DNA of 64,000 nucleotides from Amphiura filiformis (lineage: Eukaryota > Echinodermata > Ophiuroidea > Amphilepidida > Amphiuridae). The position numbers and the translations under genes were made by a program. Positions 50,423 through 63,224 of this stretch are shown piece by piece. Numbering within the stretch: the first letter of the stretch is position 1; each line of letters begins with the position of its first letter. The notes under the pieces were generated by a model, which was given only the letters and a program-made list of their open reading frames with translations, ran no database searches and was not told where the DNA came from. The DNA lies in the NCBI RefSeq assembly GCF_039555335.1, contig NC_092642.1, positions 23,727,262 to 23,791,261 on the forward strand, in the 5' to 3' direction.

Positions 50423-50863
50423 TACCGTATTGACGCGAGTATAGTCCCACCTTCGAGTAAAGTCCCACCCCAAAGTTTCAAAAAATTCTGAGAAATATTT
50501 TCGGTTTTGGTGTGTACCTGGACCTGGAGATAAATGTTAGGATCATTCATGGTTGATTAAAAAAATTTAGGCCTATATGTTTTGAATAAATTTGTGCTCA
50601 TGTCATACTCTATTATGAATTCAAAATGCATTGAATTTGTATACAAATTTATTCAAAACACATAGGCCTACAATTAAAATTTTTTAATTTTTAATTTTTT
50701 TTTTTTAATCAACCATTAATGATCTTACCATTTAGGTTTAGGTCCAGGGACACTCCAAAACCAAAAAAAAAAAAAAAAAATCGAAATTGAGTATAGTCCC
50801 ACCCCAATTTTGAAAAATGTTCACCCCAAAACGGGGTGGGACTATACCCGAGTCAGTACGGTA
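50423..50863. mobile_element. Foldback MITE, TACCGTATTGACGCGAGTAT ends
   Basis: Ends TACCGTATTGACGCGAGTAT and ACCCGAGTCAGTACGGTA, then AGTCCCACC and GGTGGGACT. The inner hairpin (about 50500-50765) carries GGATCATTCATGGTTGA, shared with the element at 60962. From 49865 to 50423 only AT-rich DNA. Confidence 0.85.
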
Positions 50864-51235
50864 TATAATCTCATAAAGTACATTATACACAAAAATAATA
50901 ATAAATATTTGTAATTATCACTAAATAAATTTTGAAAGACAAACAATAAATTTAACAATTACTTTTTATTTGACATAGAATATTTGATGCAACATTGTAT
51001 TTGTTATTTAATAAAATCCTATTCTATTGCAGCCAAAGGTTTAATTTATAATGAATGTTTGATTATGTAAAATCAATAATATATATCAATCAACCAACAT
51101 AAATTTTGATTTTCGGTCAACTAACATTATTTTGTTAAAAGATAGAATTACATGTACCGGGGGGAATTGAAGTAGATTGCATAACAAATACTTGTTGAAG
51201 GAATCTTCTATATCAAATATTTGGAGTATATGGAC

Positions 51236-51978
51236 CTTAAGGGCTCTGGAATGAGCGTTTGGACAGTATTTTTTGTGGGATATGAGAGCACATCAGACAT
51301 ATCAAATTGAATTCTGAGTACGAAGAATGTCATTCTGATATCAAATAATTTTCATTTTTAAAATTGCGATATAATACAAATTTTATGACAAAATTTGATA
51401 TTTTAAAATTTTGATATAACAGTCCTTGATGTTAACTTTATAAATCTAGTTATATGTACTTAAAATGTATGTAGCTGGAAGGAAAAGCAGACGATCCATT
51501 GAAAATTTTGACTTTTCATATTTGGAGACATACATTTTTGCCCAAAAAGACATATATTTTTTTGTGTGTTTGGGGGAAAAATCTGTATCTTCAATACGAA
51601 AAACAAAAAATTTTCAATTTATCGTTGGGTTTTCATCCCAGCTACATACACTTTAAGTTTAAGTACATCATCAGATTTTTAAAAATTGCAAATTTCAACA
51701 AAAAAAAATCAAAAATTATTTGATATCAGAACGACATTCTTCGTATTCAAAATGCAATTTGATGTCTGATGTGCTCTCATGTCCAGGGACAAATGATTTG
51801 CGCGAAAAAATGGCCAATTGCGCGGAGATTGTGCGAACTTTTTTTCAATGCAAATGCCCATAGGAAAAAAATAGCCAATTGCTTGGAGATTGCGCGAAAA
51901 AAGTTCAGCGCAAATCGTTTGTCCCCTGCTCATGTCCCACAAAATACTGTCCAAATGCTCATACCCCATCCTTTAAGC
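51236..51978. repeat. Foldback family F1, copy 3
   Basis: CTGGAATGAGCGTTTGGACA and TTTTTGTGGGATATGAGAGC at the left, complements at the right. Interrupted at 51784-51928 by another element. Confidence 0.85.
51784..51928. mobile_element. Small hAT-like MITE nested in F1 copy 3
   Basis: Ends CAGGGACAAATGATTTGCGC and GCGCAAATCGTTTGTCCCCTG (one base cut here in reading), flanked by the direct repeat CTCATGTC (8 bases). Inner words GCGCGAAAAA and TTGCGCGGAGATT. Confidence 0.85.
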
Positions 51979-52136
51979 TCTGTACCCCATCTATGTACCT
52001 ATCATTGTGACCCAAAGTGAGTTAATATACTGAAAATGTGATAGATCTGAGAAAAAGACCGTGCTTCGATAGCTTGTTGGAAAATAATTGATCAGTAATG
52101 CAGAGATTTCATTTCATCCATCTTAACACTGTAGGG

Positions 52137-52305
52137 ATCCATTTGGCTTGCTCGAGATCGTAAAATCAGTGCATGCTCTAGTGCGTGTAGTATTAACTCG
52201 CGTGAGATGAATTGGTGCGTTTACATGCGCGATCAAAAGCGCTACATCTGTACACCTGCAACGTATGTCAAAGTGCAAACATCACCGTCTTGAGGGAGCC
52301 AAATG
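52137..52305. repeat. Possible MITE, CCATTTGGCT ends
   Basis: CCATTTGGCTTGCTCGAGA and the diverged complement CTTGAGGGAGCCAAATGG bound 170 bases relatively rich in CG. No ORF. Confidence 0.5.
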
Positions 52306-52884
52306 GACAATACAATATAGCATATTTATAGTAAATAATAGTATTACTATTAGTATTACAGTTAATAATGTACAGGATTGTTCTGTACATTAGTTGCATC
52401 TTAATTGCAAATTGCGCTACCCTACTACATGTACGGTAAATCACGCAAGAGTCTACCGCCTATACTTGGCACCAAAAAGTAGTGCTATTTCAGTTCGGTA
52501 TCGGTAAAGCTTTTACACTCTAGCCACGGATGTAAAATTCATATTAGATACCGAAACTCGCAAAGAACTTTCTCGCAGTGAAAGGGAAGTCTGCTAGCTA
52601 CTGGATGATAACAAGAACTTTCTAAAATGTTGCCGAGTCAAGATGCTGTAATCAGTGAAGATAACTTTTAGCAGTAAAACTGCTTGTCTACATGTAAATA
52701 CATGTAAATGACTTTATATCGCATATCTCCATTGTCCCAGTTTTGTTTCTGGAAATAGAGACAAATAATCACATGAACAGTAAATCCGCAATAAAAATCC
52801 ACGGTTATGATCCATGCCAGACGTAGCGAATAGACGAGTCAGTCTTTAAAGGTTCAATTATAGTCTGATCAAAAATATGAGCGT

Positions 52885-53044
52885 TGGTGATTGCTGAACA
52901 TCTTGATGGAGCTGAAGCGGAAATTGCAGTGACAAGTCTTCAGAGAGACATGACAAATCCACACATCCTTGGTCGATGGTTGACATCATTTTCTGGAGGA
53001 CAGAAAACCAGAAAGAACAATTTTAAAAACAAGAAAAGGAGCTA
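52885..53044 (+). CDS. Candidate coding fragment, unrecognised
   Basis: A frame reading IAEHLDGAEAEIAVTSLQR, then DMTNPHILGRWLTSFSGGQK and ending NKKRS and TAG looks coding in composition, unlike the AT-rich ORFs around it. No in-frame ATG near the start and no good acceptor were found, so it may be a terminal exon remnant or a retrocopy fragment. Family not recognised. Confidence 0.25.
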
Positions 53045-53149
53045 GTTGGCTTCCTGAAAAATTTACTGTGCAAATTATTCTGAAATGTTAAATTAGGGGT
53101 TCATTCATAGGATTGAGGGCATGATCGCTGTTTATGCCCGAGGCGTGTA

Positions 53150-53490
53150 TACAGTACATATTTTGGTACCTTTGTCATTGTCATAGATGTGCTGACATAG
53201 TGACATAGCCTGCTAGTGGTTCAGCCGAAAGCTGTGTATTTACGACAAAATAAAGGCATTTACATGAATCTGTAATTTCTGTACTCTCAGTACAGAAATT
53301 AGCTACATGTATTTGAATGGGGCTTCAACTTCTTCAATATTGCTGTTTGCTTTTTGTTTTTTGCAATATTTTTCATTTCAAAAATACCAAATGACAATTT
53401 GAATGCCTTATCCTTCACTTTTAAAGCAATTTATAAACAATTTTAATTTTTTTACACTTTCGCTGGGATCACTGAATAGGCCTTTAATAC
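53150..53490 (-). repeat. Dispersed repeat family R2, copy 2
   Basis: Inverse copy of 20316-20670: GTATTTGAATGGGGCTTCAA, AAATACCAAATGACAATTTG and GCAATTTATAAACAATTTTA. A CTGTACTCTCAGTACAG hairpin sits at the matching place. From 53490 to 55540 nothing was recognised. Confidence 0.75.
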
Positions 53491-55539
53491 TTTGTGACAT
53501 TTATAATGAAAACATAAAAATTAAAACAGTCAAAAACGTTATTTCGATAACTTCACAAAGAATTGTTTTAAATTTAATATATTTGAAAATTGGTGACGAT
53601 TGAATGAATTGAATTGTCTACTTGTATTACAAACGGTCACCGAATCTGAAAGTAACAGGAGTTGTACACACGTCACTTGACAGTACATGTAGATACATTG
53701 TAGATTTCTCGAATATTGTACCAAGTCATGAAGTCCAAGGCGGCAAGAGCAAACCAAATGAAAAGTCAGTAAAATTAGGATTTAGGTCATAGCAGCTGAA
53801 TGCTATGCTGGGATCTTGTCTCGTATCATAATACATGGACATGGTAATTCATGAATTGGTATAAATATGTTGAATTTGTTTGAGTTTGATTGACATTCGA
53901 CATTCAGAACTTGTCATTGACCCGACAGAATTATCGAAAAATTGACATAATGGCCATCAGGATCAGCATTGTAAATTACGAATAAACAATCATGACAATA
54001 CCTGATGTAATGCAGCAGTGAGTTTATGGCTATTTAATACATGTATAAGCTTACCAATCATGTTACAGTACAATCGTTGTTCGGCTAATCGCCATATTCG
54101 TGCACTGACAACACATGTGAAAGAGCATATCATAGCGCACATGTCATGCACATGTGCGAATTTTGCTCAATTTTGAGACACTTTTCTCTACAATCCGTAT
54201 CTTGCTCATTAACGGTTTTACAATCAAAAGTTGCCTAAAATACTAATGAAACAAATGCATGCATGTAATTTAGGCTCACAGGGATAAGACAAGAAATATT
54301 CTAATCAACTTAGCGTAAACAATCGTAAAATACCACTTACCAGTACAGTCAAGGACGCCGCTGCTGGGGATGATATTTTCCTAACCGGATTAGCAAGGTT
54401 AATCCCAGATATATATTAAGAAAGTTCCTATAACTAGGTTTATTTTAAAACAAACCCGGTTTAAAACAATCAATCTGACCTTTTAGAATCGATTAGAGAA
54501 GTAAACCCGCTTATGACGCGCGAAAATATATCGATCTTGATACCCACGAGGGCTCAGTTCGTCAATGCGAAGTTCGCATCGTAAAAACTTGACCTTTAAC
54601 GGTCAAATCGCGAGTTGGACGTCGTACTACATTGTGCCGTGTCCGAAGATCCGTGATCCTCCCACTTTGCACTTCGTTAACTTATTGGTGCGTAAAATTA
54701 ATTAGCAATGTCATATGTCTTATCTTTTCATTGTTTTGGTAGCATGTTCAGGCAGAATAATTAGGATTATGACGCTGTCTTAAATTAATTTTAAGAGAAA
54801 AGTTGAAATTTTCAGTCAAAGTGTCACCCTCCCACTTTTTCAGGGTCTCGACAATGGCCATATTTGAACATGTTCCTGATATTTTTCTACACGTTTTTAG
54901 GGCTTGAGTGTATATAGAAGCGGTGCCCAAAATATCTGTGCCCAAAATCACCTGACCCCCCCCAACTGCTCCATTGACACTGTAGTACTGTACATAATTT
55001 CGATCGGCAGTCTGGGCATGCGCACACTGAAATGCAGAATGGCGCACACAATAAGTTTTACCATTGAATTATCGTCCACAACAACCATTTGATCCATGGA
55101 TGCATCCGGCCATTTGTCTCTGTGCTTGTTAAATGTTTTGTGTGCCTTGCCGAATTTGGCACCAAATGAATGCTTGAAACACTAACTTTCAAATAAAAAA
55201 TATTCCATTTCCTGACAAAAATATGAAAATACGCTAAATCTAACAAATCTAGGATAGGGTAGGCCTACATACCGATTTACATTGATTTTACCGATGTGCG
55301 GTCTCAAATTGGGACAAAATCGCCGTAGAAACTTACGATACCTCGGTTATGAAACGACATTCAATGGGGAAAGCGGCATGATATTTTCGATAGATTGATA
55401 CGTAGACTCTTTTTCACAGTTCTCTTGCCATCTCCCATCCCCCCAGTTTTGAGACTAGCTCGATCGGCATTCGGCTGAATTGAAAAGCCAGGATATCGAT
55501 GCGATGATGACGCGTATGACGTCATATGATATGAGTGGC

Positions 55540-55920
55540 TCTGTTCCGTTTTCTACTTCATTTGCATAATTTGTTTGTGAAATCCTGTGCAGTGTTTTGG
55601 CAGTGTCCCCTTTCGACCTGCCAAAAATCGCTTGACCCCCCCTTTCAATGTGCCAAAAAATCTTTGCCCCTGTAATTCACCACCCCAGGGCCGGGTATAG
55701 GGTACACATAATTATTGCATCACTCCATTCCCATGTTCCATTCCATTTGCATAATTTGTTTGTGAAATCCTGTGCAGTGTTTTGGTAGTGCCCCCTTTCG
55801 ACCTGCCAAAAATCGCTTGAAACCCCCCCTTTCGACCTGACAAAAATGCTTGCCCCCCCTTTCAGTGTGCCAAAAGTCTTTGCCCCCTCACCCCAGGGCC
55901 GGGTACACATAATATTGCAC
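55540..55920 (+). repeat. Tandem duplication, about 190 bp
   Basis: CATTTGCATAATTTGTTTGT, GAAATCCTGTGCAGTGTTTT, CTTTCGACCTGCCAAAAATC and CACCCCAGGGCCGGGTA each occur twice. Short C-rich units (CCAAAAATCGCTTGACCCC) are also found at 60560-60830. From 55920 to 57225 nothing further was recognised. Confidence 0.85.
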
Positions 55921-57310
55921 CACTCCTTAATATTTTATTTCTGATCGCAGTGCACAGCCCATGATCATGCCATGGGCATGAGCCGCATGCCCAGGATGAC
56001 ATTTGATTTGCCATCCATCATGATTCATGAATTTGATCTCCAATTGTTTCGAATTGAGAAATTCCTCTTCCCATAAATAGCAATTTACCTGATCTACATT
56101 CATTAAAATAATAAGCTTGCCATCCTGCCCTATGACGTACAATGATCACATTCATGCATTCGTGAAATATCATTTATTTCCCACACACATTGCACATTAA
56201 CGTGTAGTATTGAATTTCTGAACATGACATTTCGGACCTCCAATTAGGTCGATATATTACACTCTGCGTTTAAAATATGTATCATTTTGTGTAGCGTTAT
56301 ACTTTATCTGTATGCTTCTTGCATTCAAATGTCTTATTTTTATGGATTTGTGGACGATTTTGTCGGATTTTTACACTATGATTTTACCTCAGTATGGATG
56401 TATTTGTTTCTGATGTCAAAAAGGTCAAAGTTCAATTGAACTTGGGACGGCTCACCTCATCTGTAAATTGCTAAAAAAAATGGATTTTTTAATATATGAT
56501 TAAAGTTTATAAGACTTATTTTCATATTTAAAAAATACTATCACTTTAAAAAAATTAATTCAAAATCAAATTAACTGATTTTAAGGAATTTTAAGCGTTT
56601 ATTTGTGTCTATCTTGAAACACATATTGAATGTGCTTACACGACCCAAGGTCAGTTTAAGGTCAAGGACGAAATTTAACCGGAAATTACCGAGTACGAAA
56701 ACCGATCATTTCCGATCGTAGATGCCATGTTATTGTTTGGAAACTGGCCAGCTGGATGAACTGAGGTCGATGAAAGGACAACTTGATTTTTGTCACCAAA
56801 ATGGACATTTAACTCGGAATTTGTCTCGTATCTACTTGATGAGAGAGTGAAGTATATGGCAGCATGTTTGATGATTAAAAACATTCCATCTATTGGTTGA
56901 ATTGTTTGGCTGAAATTTAAGTAGCCGGGCATGAAAATGTCCGTACAATGATAATGGGTGCACTGCTGTTGTTCATTCATTGTTCCCAGTTTTATTGTTC
57001 TCAAATGTCTGTGATTATGATACGACTTCCATTTCCATGATATTACCGTGAATTTTAGTTGAATCATCTTGCGTGAAATAGGCTGTAAGTCTCGTATTTA
57101 TAACGTTTCAATCTTCGTACACACCCTTGTTCTTTGTCAAAACCGGCATTGCCCAACACAGTTCACACTGCACTGTGTGTGTGTATCAGTATCAGCCAAC
57201 CACAATTGCAATTCTGGCTGTAGGCTAGCTAAGCTGAAATTTTAATTTGGCCTGCAGATTGTTATAAGGCAGAAGAGACCCAAGATTAAGTTAGCTAGTG
57301 AAAGAAGACC

Positions 57311-57542
57311 ATGGACTACATGTTGGACTGGGATGATCCACAAGGAGACCAGTTCTCATTTGAAGATAGCGATCGCTTCGAAGAAGATTCTTTATGCTCT
57401 TGGGTGAGTGAAGCAGAAAGCGTCTGCAACAACAATTGGCGAGGATGGAAGAAGAGTTCTTCAGGACCTCCTGTTGCTGGACCATCAGCATCTGTAGCAA
57501 GTTTGGCAGGATCATCTACATCCCAGAATAGTTCTTCTGAAG
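57311..57542 (+). CDS. ZSWIM8: ZSWIM8 first coding exon (5' part)
   Basis: ATG in good context (GACCATGG) starts MDYMLDWDDPQGDQ, then FSFEDSDRFEEDSLCSWVSE, AESVCNNNWRGWKKSSSGP and a Ser/Ala-rich end, closing at donor GTATGT in phase 1. The block FSFEDSDRFEEDSLC..SEAES..NWRGW is the conserved N-terminus of animal ZSWIM8 (EBAX-1 in C. elegans). ZSWIM8 is a substrate receptor of a cullin-RING ubiquitin ligase that drives target-directed microRNA degradation. The SWIM zinc finger and all later exons must lie beyond 64000: I found no second exon in the following 6.4 kb, which is plausible for a long first intron. Confidence 0.88.
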
Positions 57543-57954
57543 GTATGTATGTTTTGAATTGAACAGTGGACTGGGTTAATTAGTTTGTAACTTGTCTTGT
57601 TGAATTGAAGAGTAAACATAAAAGAAGTATCTTGCCTTGCCTTCCCGTTATTACACGAGCATTTGTAGGAAGCGACATAGGTACCATACAAGACTTTGTG
57701 TTCCTAATTATGTCATTGCCACCAAACAAAGCTTATTGTTTGGTTGCCGAAGTTGAATGACACTAATTTGGAAGATTTATACATCACATCAATTACTTGA
57801 GCTGAATGAATTGAAGGGGCACCTCACTTATGGATCTCTGATCATCTCTCTTAACACTTCCTACACTTGTACAATGTTCTTTGTTCTAAATGGAAACTCA
57901 TCATCAATGATTCAATGTGTCTGTGTCATTATCAGGATATCCCAATAACGACAC

Positions 57955-57985
57955 ATTGATGATGATGATGATGATGATGATGAGT
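57955..57985 (+). repeat. (GAT)n microsatellite
   Basis: Nine or more GAT units in a row. Confidence 0.95.
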
Positions 57986-58204
57986 TTCAGTTTACCAAGA
58001 TTTAAAAGTGCAAGCCCATGGCAGGCATCATGTTACTGCACAGGAAGATGAATTTCTGCTCTTGAATGAAGAAAACTGATGGCCTCCTTCGTCCTGTGCA
58101 AATAATATTGCGACTTGGGCTGAGAGTTAGATATTGTACAACTCCAAATATTGTGAGTTTCACATAGGACGTGTTTTAAAAAGAAAAGCATGTTATTAAG
58201 TTTT

Positions 58205-58461
58205 TAACCCTAACACCCATACTGCCATACATGTAGATACCACAAAATACCATGTTGAGCAATGAAATCACTACAGGCTCTGCGATGACGCAATCACCCT
58301 ACATGTAAGTGGCTACCGGTCCGTGATCATGTGCTTGGTATGAGGGGTCTAAGGTTCGAATCCCAGGCCCGCCAAGTGACTTCTTTCTTCATCTTCTCTC
58401 CTTTTTCGTTTCTTCTTTAACTTCCGATAGGAAAAAGCAGGGTTGGGTGTTTAAAGTATCA
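58205..58461 (+). mobile_element. tRNA-promoter repeat with TAACCCTAACACC ends, copy 2
   Basis: Starts TTAACCCTAACACCCATAC and ends near GCAGGGTTGGGTGTTT. Box B AGGTTCGAATCCC and GCGATGACGCAATCACCCTA are shared with copy 1 at 9083. The tRNA-like part is on the plus strand. Confidence 0.65.
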
Positions 58462-58720
58462 GGTGAAAGCTCATATTTTTCTCAAAACATCTTATAGGCC
58501 CTACTGAAATTAGACATTCCAAATTGGTATATAAATTTCCGGAGAAATCATCAAAAAACTCAAATTTATAGTCTCTACTGTGGTGTACCACATTTGAGAC
58601 GAATTCAACAGTTTTTCGATGATATCTTCAAAAATACACCTGATTTGGAACTCCTAATTTCAATAACATATAAATGAGAAAAATAGGATCTCTCATTTCA
58701 TATCAATTTATTACATGATC

Positions 58721-58899
58721 AGTGGCGTGGCAAGGGGGGGCAACATGCCCCGGGTGCTACCACTAGGGGGCACCAAATCGGCCTCACTTAAAAAATATTA
58801 AAGCTACCACACCCCCGCGTCTAAGATATTCTCGGGTGGGGGTAGGGGCGCTAATTTTGTTTCTTGCCCTGGGCGCTACCAACCCTATTACGCCACTGT
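58721..58899. mobile_element. CAGTGGCGTGGC MITE
   Basis: Ends CAGTGGCGTGGCAAGGGG and CTATTACGCCACTG, an hAT-type pair. G-rich and C-rich halves partly pair. Confidence 0.65.
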
Positions 58900-59557
58900 A
58901 CATGTACATGATCAATGATCATGATGATTATCATTGATAATTTAAACGTTGTAGACTACCAGCATCATGCTGTATAAATTGGTCATGAATATGTCAGTGA
59001 CCAGAATCTATCTTGGGTTGAAATTCAGGACCCCCTCCCCTCTTGCACACAGTCACACACACCCAAAACAAATTTATTCCCAAAAGGTCAAGAAATATTT
59101 TTTATAGTCACAAGGCCTTTTAATTTTATGACCTTCCTATTTTTGGTGCAAAATAATATTACCCCAATTGTGAAATATGATCCCCCAGTATGCCCCCTTC
59201 TAAGACTCCCCATATATGTTGTCCCACTCCCCCAACTCCCATGGGAACCCCCCTTACCTTTGGTGGTATACGCCTCCTTCCCTTTCACTCAATCCTGTTA
59301 ATGTAAATTTATAATTATGCCTCTGTAGAGAAGGGAAAACCTATGCATGCAGGGAGGGGTCCCCCTCATAAGTTCAGTGAACATCTAATTGAACCCATTT
59401 GGTGCAACATTTTACCAAATTATAGTTTCAATAGACTACAATGTAGACAAGTTTGTACCAGAAAGTGGACTCTTGGGAATGGACTTCTAGGAGTGGGGCA
59501 TGCCCGTACACAGGATTATTTATGGGAGGTGCAGATCTTGAAAAAGTGGATCTTTTT

Positions 59558-59898
59558 CAGGGGTGGAATTTCGTAAAGTGCCACAGGAGTCCAAGTGGAT
59601 TCTCGCAAGAGAGTTTTGCGAGAGTCCATGGATTCCCGTAAATGGATTCTCCTTGTACAATCTTGCGGGAGTCCAAAAGGTATTATAATTATGTAGGCCT
59701 ACGTAAAATGCATTCAAACAAACAAACTCTCACTTCCATATTATGTCATTGCATCTTTGGCGACTTTTCCTTTATATTTTGCAGGCTTTGAGTTTTAAGG
59801 CTTGTTGAACTTAAACGTAAGTGGACTCTCGCAATAGGACTTTTACAGGAGTCTCTGCGAGAGTCGACTCTCGGACTCCCGCCGAAATTCCACCCCTG
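59558..59898. mobile_element. CAGGGGTGGAATTTCG MITE
   Basis: Ends CAGGGGTGGAATTTCG and CGAAATTCCACCCCTG are perfect inverted repeats. Inside, GGATTCTCGCA / GAGAGTCC words alternate in both directions. Confidence 0.85.
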
Positions 59899-60559
59899 TT
59901 TTTCAAGGGCAATTTTATGAAAAGTGGATCTTTCCCAAAATTTGGAACTCAAATGATAAAAAACTATTGGCATTTTGGGGAATTTTTTTATTGCCAATTG
60001 GGAGGGGTACAGGTGCACTCCCCCCTGCGTATGGGCCTGGAGTAGGGCATGCACCCCTTGCGGCTATGGCCCTGATCTCGGCTGTCCATGCAGATGCCTG
60101 TTGGGTAACATTAACAACATCAAGACTTCTCTTAGTTCTTACAGTGGTTATCGTTTATTTTTTTTTGTTTTGAAAGTAAAGACTCTGTTTGGATTGTTAT
60201 CTCAGGGGACACAAGACCCACTGTTGGAATGAACATGGTGTTGCTTGGTAACCATTGAAAAGCTTGTTTTTACCTTGGAAGTTTTGCACTATGGTACTTG
60301 TAATTACAAAATGTCTTTTGGCAAGTGCTTGGTCATTCACCCATTGTTTGGCTTTCATTGTTCTCAAATGGTAATTGCAGTAATGGAAACATTGCAAAAT
60401 TGTGGTGTGATCTGTGGACCACGCAAGATCATATTGTGGTGTATGTTTTCTGTTTTAAAAGTGATTATATAATATGAGAAATTGATAGTTCTGGACTGCT
60501 GTATGAAATTACAAACAACTTTCAGCAGGACTTTTAAATTTAAATTTAAAATTTCCAAA

Positions 60560-60835
60560 TGGCTAGCCAAAAATCGCTTGCACCCCCTTTGGCCCACCAA
60601 AATTGCTTGCCCCCCCCTCTCTCGGCCCACCAAAAATCTTTGCCCCCCCTTGAACATGCCAAGGTGTATGTTGCGAGCACAGCCAGCAGATACTGTTTCC
60701 GTACTGTTTTAGCCTTTTTAGAGCGTTTTGTTAAAAAGGCGCTCCATGAATGTGTGTCAAAAATTGCTCCCCCCCTCGGCTTGCCAAAAATTGCTTCCCC
60801 TCCCCCACCTTTCGGCTTGCCAAAAATTTCTTAAT
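60560..60835 (+). repeat. C-rich short tandem motif
   Basis: Five or six diverged units of about 30 bases, CCAAAAATCGCTTGCACCCC and similar, related to units at 55540-55920. Confidence 0.75.
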
Positions 60836-60961
60836 GTAAGGTGATATAAAATGTAGGGTCAAAGATCATTTAGGGGCCATGAGAGGTAATTGTTGATGTT
60901 GAGTTAAGGGCCCCAAATGTTAACATTTGTCCCACATGCTTTGATGGATTTGTTTGTTGAG

Positions 60962-61433
60962 AGTAGGCCTGGCATTTTCGGGTACTTTTGTACCCGGTAC
61001 CCGCCGCATTTTTCGGGCGGGTAACCGGGTACCCGAAATTTCAACAACAAAAAAAAAAGGGAGGTTTTTTTTTTCGGTTTTGTAGTGTCCCTGGACCTAG
61101 ACCTAAATGCCAGGATCATTCATGGTTGACCTAAAAAAAAAAAAAATCAAATTCAATGCATTTTGAAATCATTAATAGACTATGACATGAATACAAATTA
61201 TCAATTTTCATATTAAAAATACAAAACATCTTGAAATTTTATTTTTTATTTTTTATTTTTAGGTCAACCATGAATGATCCTAGCATTTAGGTCTAGGTCC
61301 AGGGACACTACAAAACCGAAAAAATAAAAACTTTTTTTTTTTTTTTTGAATTCTCGGTACCGGGAGGGTATTTCCTACCGGGTAATGTAATCTCGGTAGT
61401 ACCGTTTACCCGCCCGAAAATGCCAACCTTAGT
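60962..61433. mobile_element. Foldback MITE, TTGGCATTTTCGGG-type ends
   Basis: CTGGCATTTTCGGGTACTTT at the left and TACCCGCCCGAAAATGCCAA at the right. Inner hairpin arms with CCTGGACCTAGACCTAAATG and GGATCATTCATGGTTGACCT resemble the core of 50423-50863. Confidence 0.8.
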
Positions 61434-61733
61434 TGAGAGGGAGTTGAAAATGGGGTCAGTGTGGCGCACATCCCTGTCACCCAGTTTTAGGTAATTTAAT
61501 ATAAAATTTACCCCTAATGATTTTTATGGCTATTAAAAATAAAAAAAACGTACCCTTTTTGGACTCGTAATTCACCAAAATTTTGACAAGTACCCTGAAC
61601 AAGTTGTTCAGTTTCAGGAAAGTACCCTTATTCTTGAAAATCATTATTTTTTAGACCCTAAATGCATCACTCGCGTAACTTGTCTTGCCTAAAAAAACAC
61701 CCGCTCTTCCTTGTTTTTTTGGTCACACATGCA

Positions 61734-62178
61734 TATCAGGTTCGTAGGAACTGGTAATTACAAGACGTCTCGTAATTACCAGACTCCCAACTCCCGGGCC
61801 ATATGACAGTCTTGTAATTACCAGACGGTCTTGTAATTCACGGACTTTACCTGAACGTGAACATCGGACTCATTGCAAATCGGAGTGGATTTTCTTACTG
61901 AAATGTCCCCTCTTAATGTCTTTGCAACTTTGGGGCATTGCTGTAAAAATTTGCTAGCATAAAATTCAGATTTTCTCAGATAAAGTTTTAGTAAACAAGT
62001 AAGAAATTTATTAAACGTGCTTACCCAGATGCCAAAATGCTGTAGCGAGTGCCAAATTCAGAAGACTTGCAAGAATCAACGAAAGTCTCGTAATTCAGAG
62101 ACTCACGGTCTCGTAATTCACAGACGGTCTGTGAATTACGAGACGTCTTGTAATTATCAGTTCCTACGAACCTGATAT
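61734..62178. mobile_element. Foldback MITE, ATCAGGTTCGTAGGAACTG ends
   Basis: ATCAGGTTCGTAGGAACTGG with TAATTACAAGACGTC at the left, exact or near-exact complement at the right. The motif TCTYGTAATTNNCAGAC is repeated many times inside. Confidence 0.85.
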
Positions 62179-63224
62179 AGACCATTTACAATACATGTAT
62201 GTGAGTGGTCCCCCAGGATTTACACTTTATCTTTATGCCCTTTACCTGATTAAAAACAGACAGGAAATTGCATAAATTTATCATATATTATTGAAAATAG
62301 GCCTACTTAATATTTCTTTGTATATTTGCAAGGCAATTGAGTGCCCTTGCAATTATAAATTGCCTTGCATAGTGCTCCTTTACCTTGGCCACTGTGTACA
62401 GTGCCTTTGTTCAATTACACTGACCATCACAACAGGTAAACCATTTCAAGGAAGGAACCCAATATCATGAACATAATGTAGCCTTATCCTTCAGTATGAA
62501 AATAGCTTGGACTACAATATAGCACAGTTTGTTCAGGTGCTGGTGTAATAGACCCTCCCTGGCTCTGAACCAATAGTTCATTCCAGTTTCCCCCGGTGCT
62601 TTCCGTGCACGCTAGTTGGGGGTGTCTCGACCAGAGAAACCGAGCAAGCCAGTTCTAGCTTAGACAATACACATAAGATTAGCATCAATGGAGAAATGTA
62701 CGTCCACAGGGGTGGATATCAGCACTAACATTTAAAACTCACCAAAGTCCTTCAACCCATTGATCACTTTGGATTGGGCAAGGATGGATCTTCCAGCTGG
62801 GACTCTAAAACTTATACCCCCCCCCAAAGTATGTCAAATTTGATGAGAGACCAGCAAACTTTCAATTTCTTGTGTCACATAAAACATTTTGCCCATTCAT
62901 TTTCTTCTTCCCAAGACTCCTTGCAAATGAACCAACCCTAAACATGATAGGCTTTTGGCGGTTCAGGTACCCCTAATGTGTGATGCCTTTTCAAAAACAC
63001 CTCTTTTTGAAAGAAAAAAAAAGATGATGACAAGTGATACCATGATGAAAAAGACACCCTCTTCGATAGTTTTGTTAGATGCGTACATGATACCCGAGGG
63101 TGGCTAACAAGTCACTTTTTAATGATTACCCCCCCCCCTTTTCTTTGCCTTTGCCCCTCTTCATTTGCTTCGAATTTGTATTCTATGAAAGCATGGAAGA
63201 AAGATGATGAAAGTTGGGATCTGT

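Noticed and set aside
56675..57067. 130-residue minus frame upstream of ZSWIM8
   Set aside because: No recognisable family and placed in the likely promoter region.
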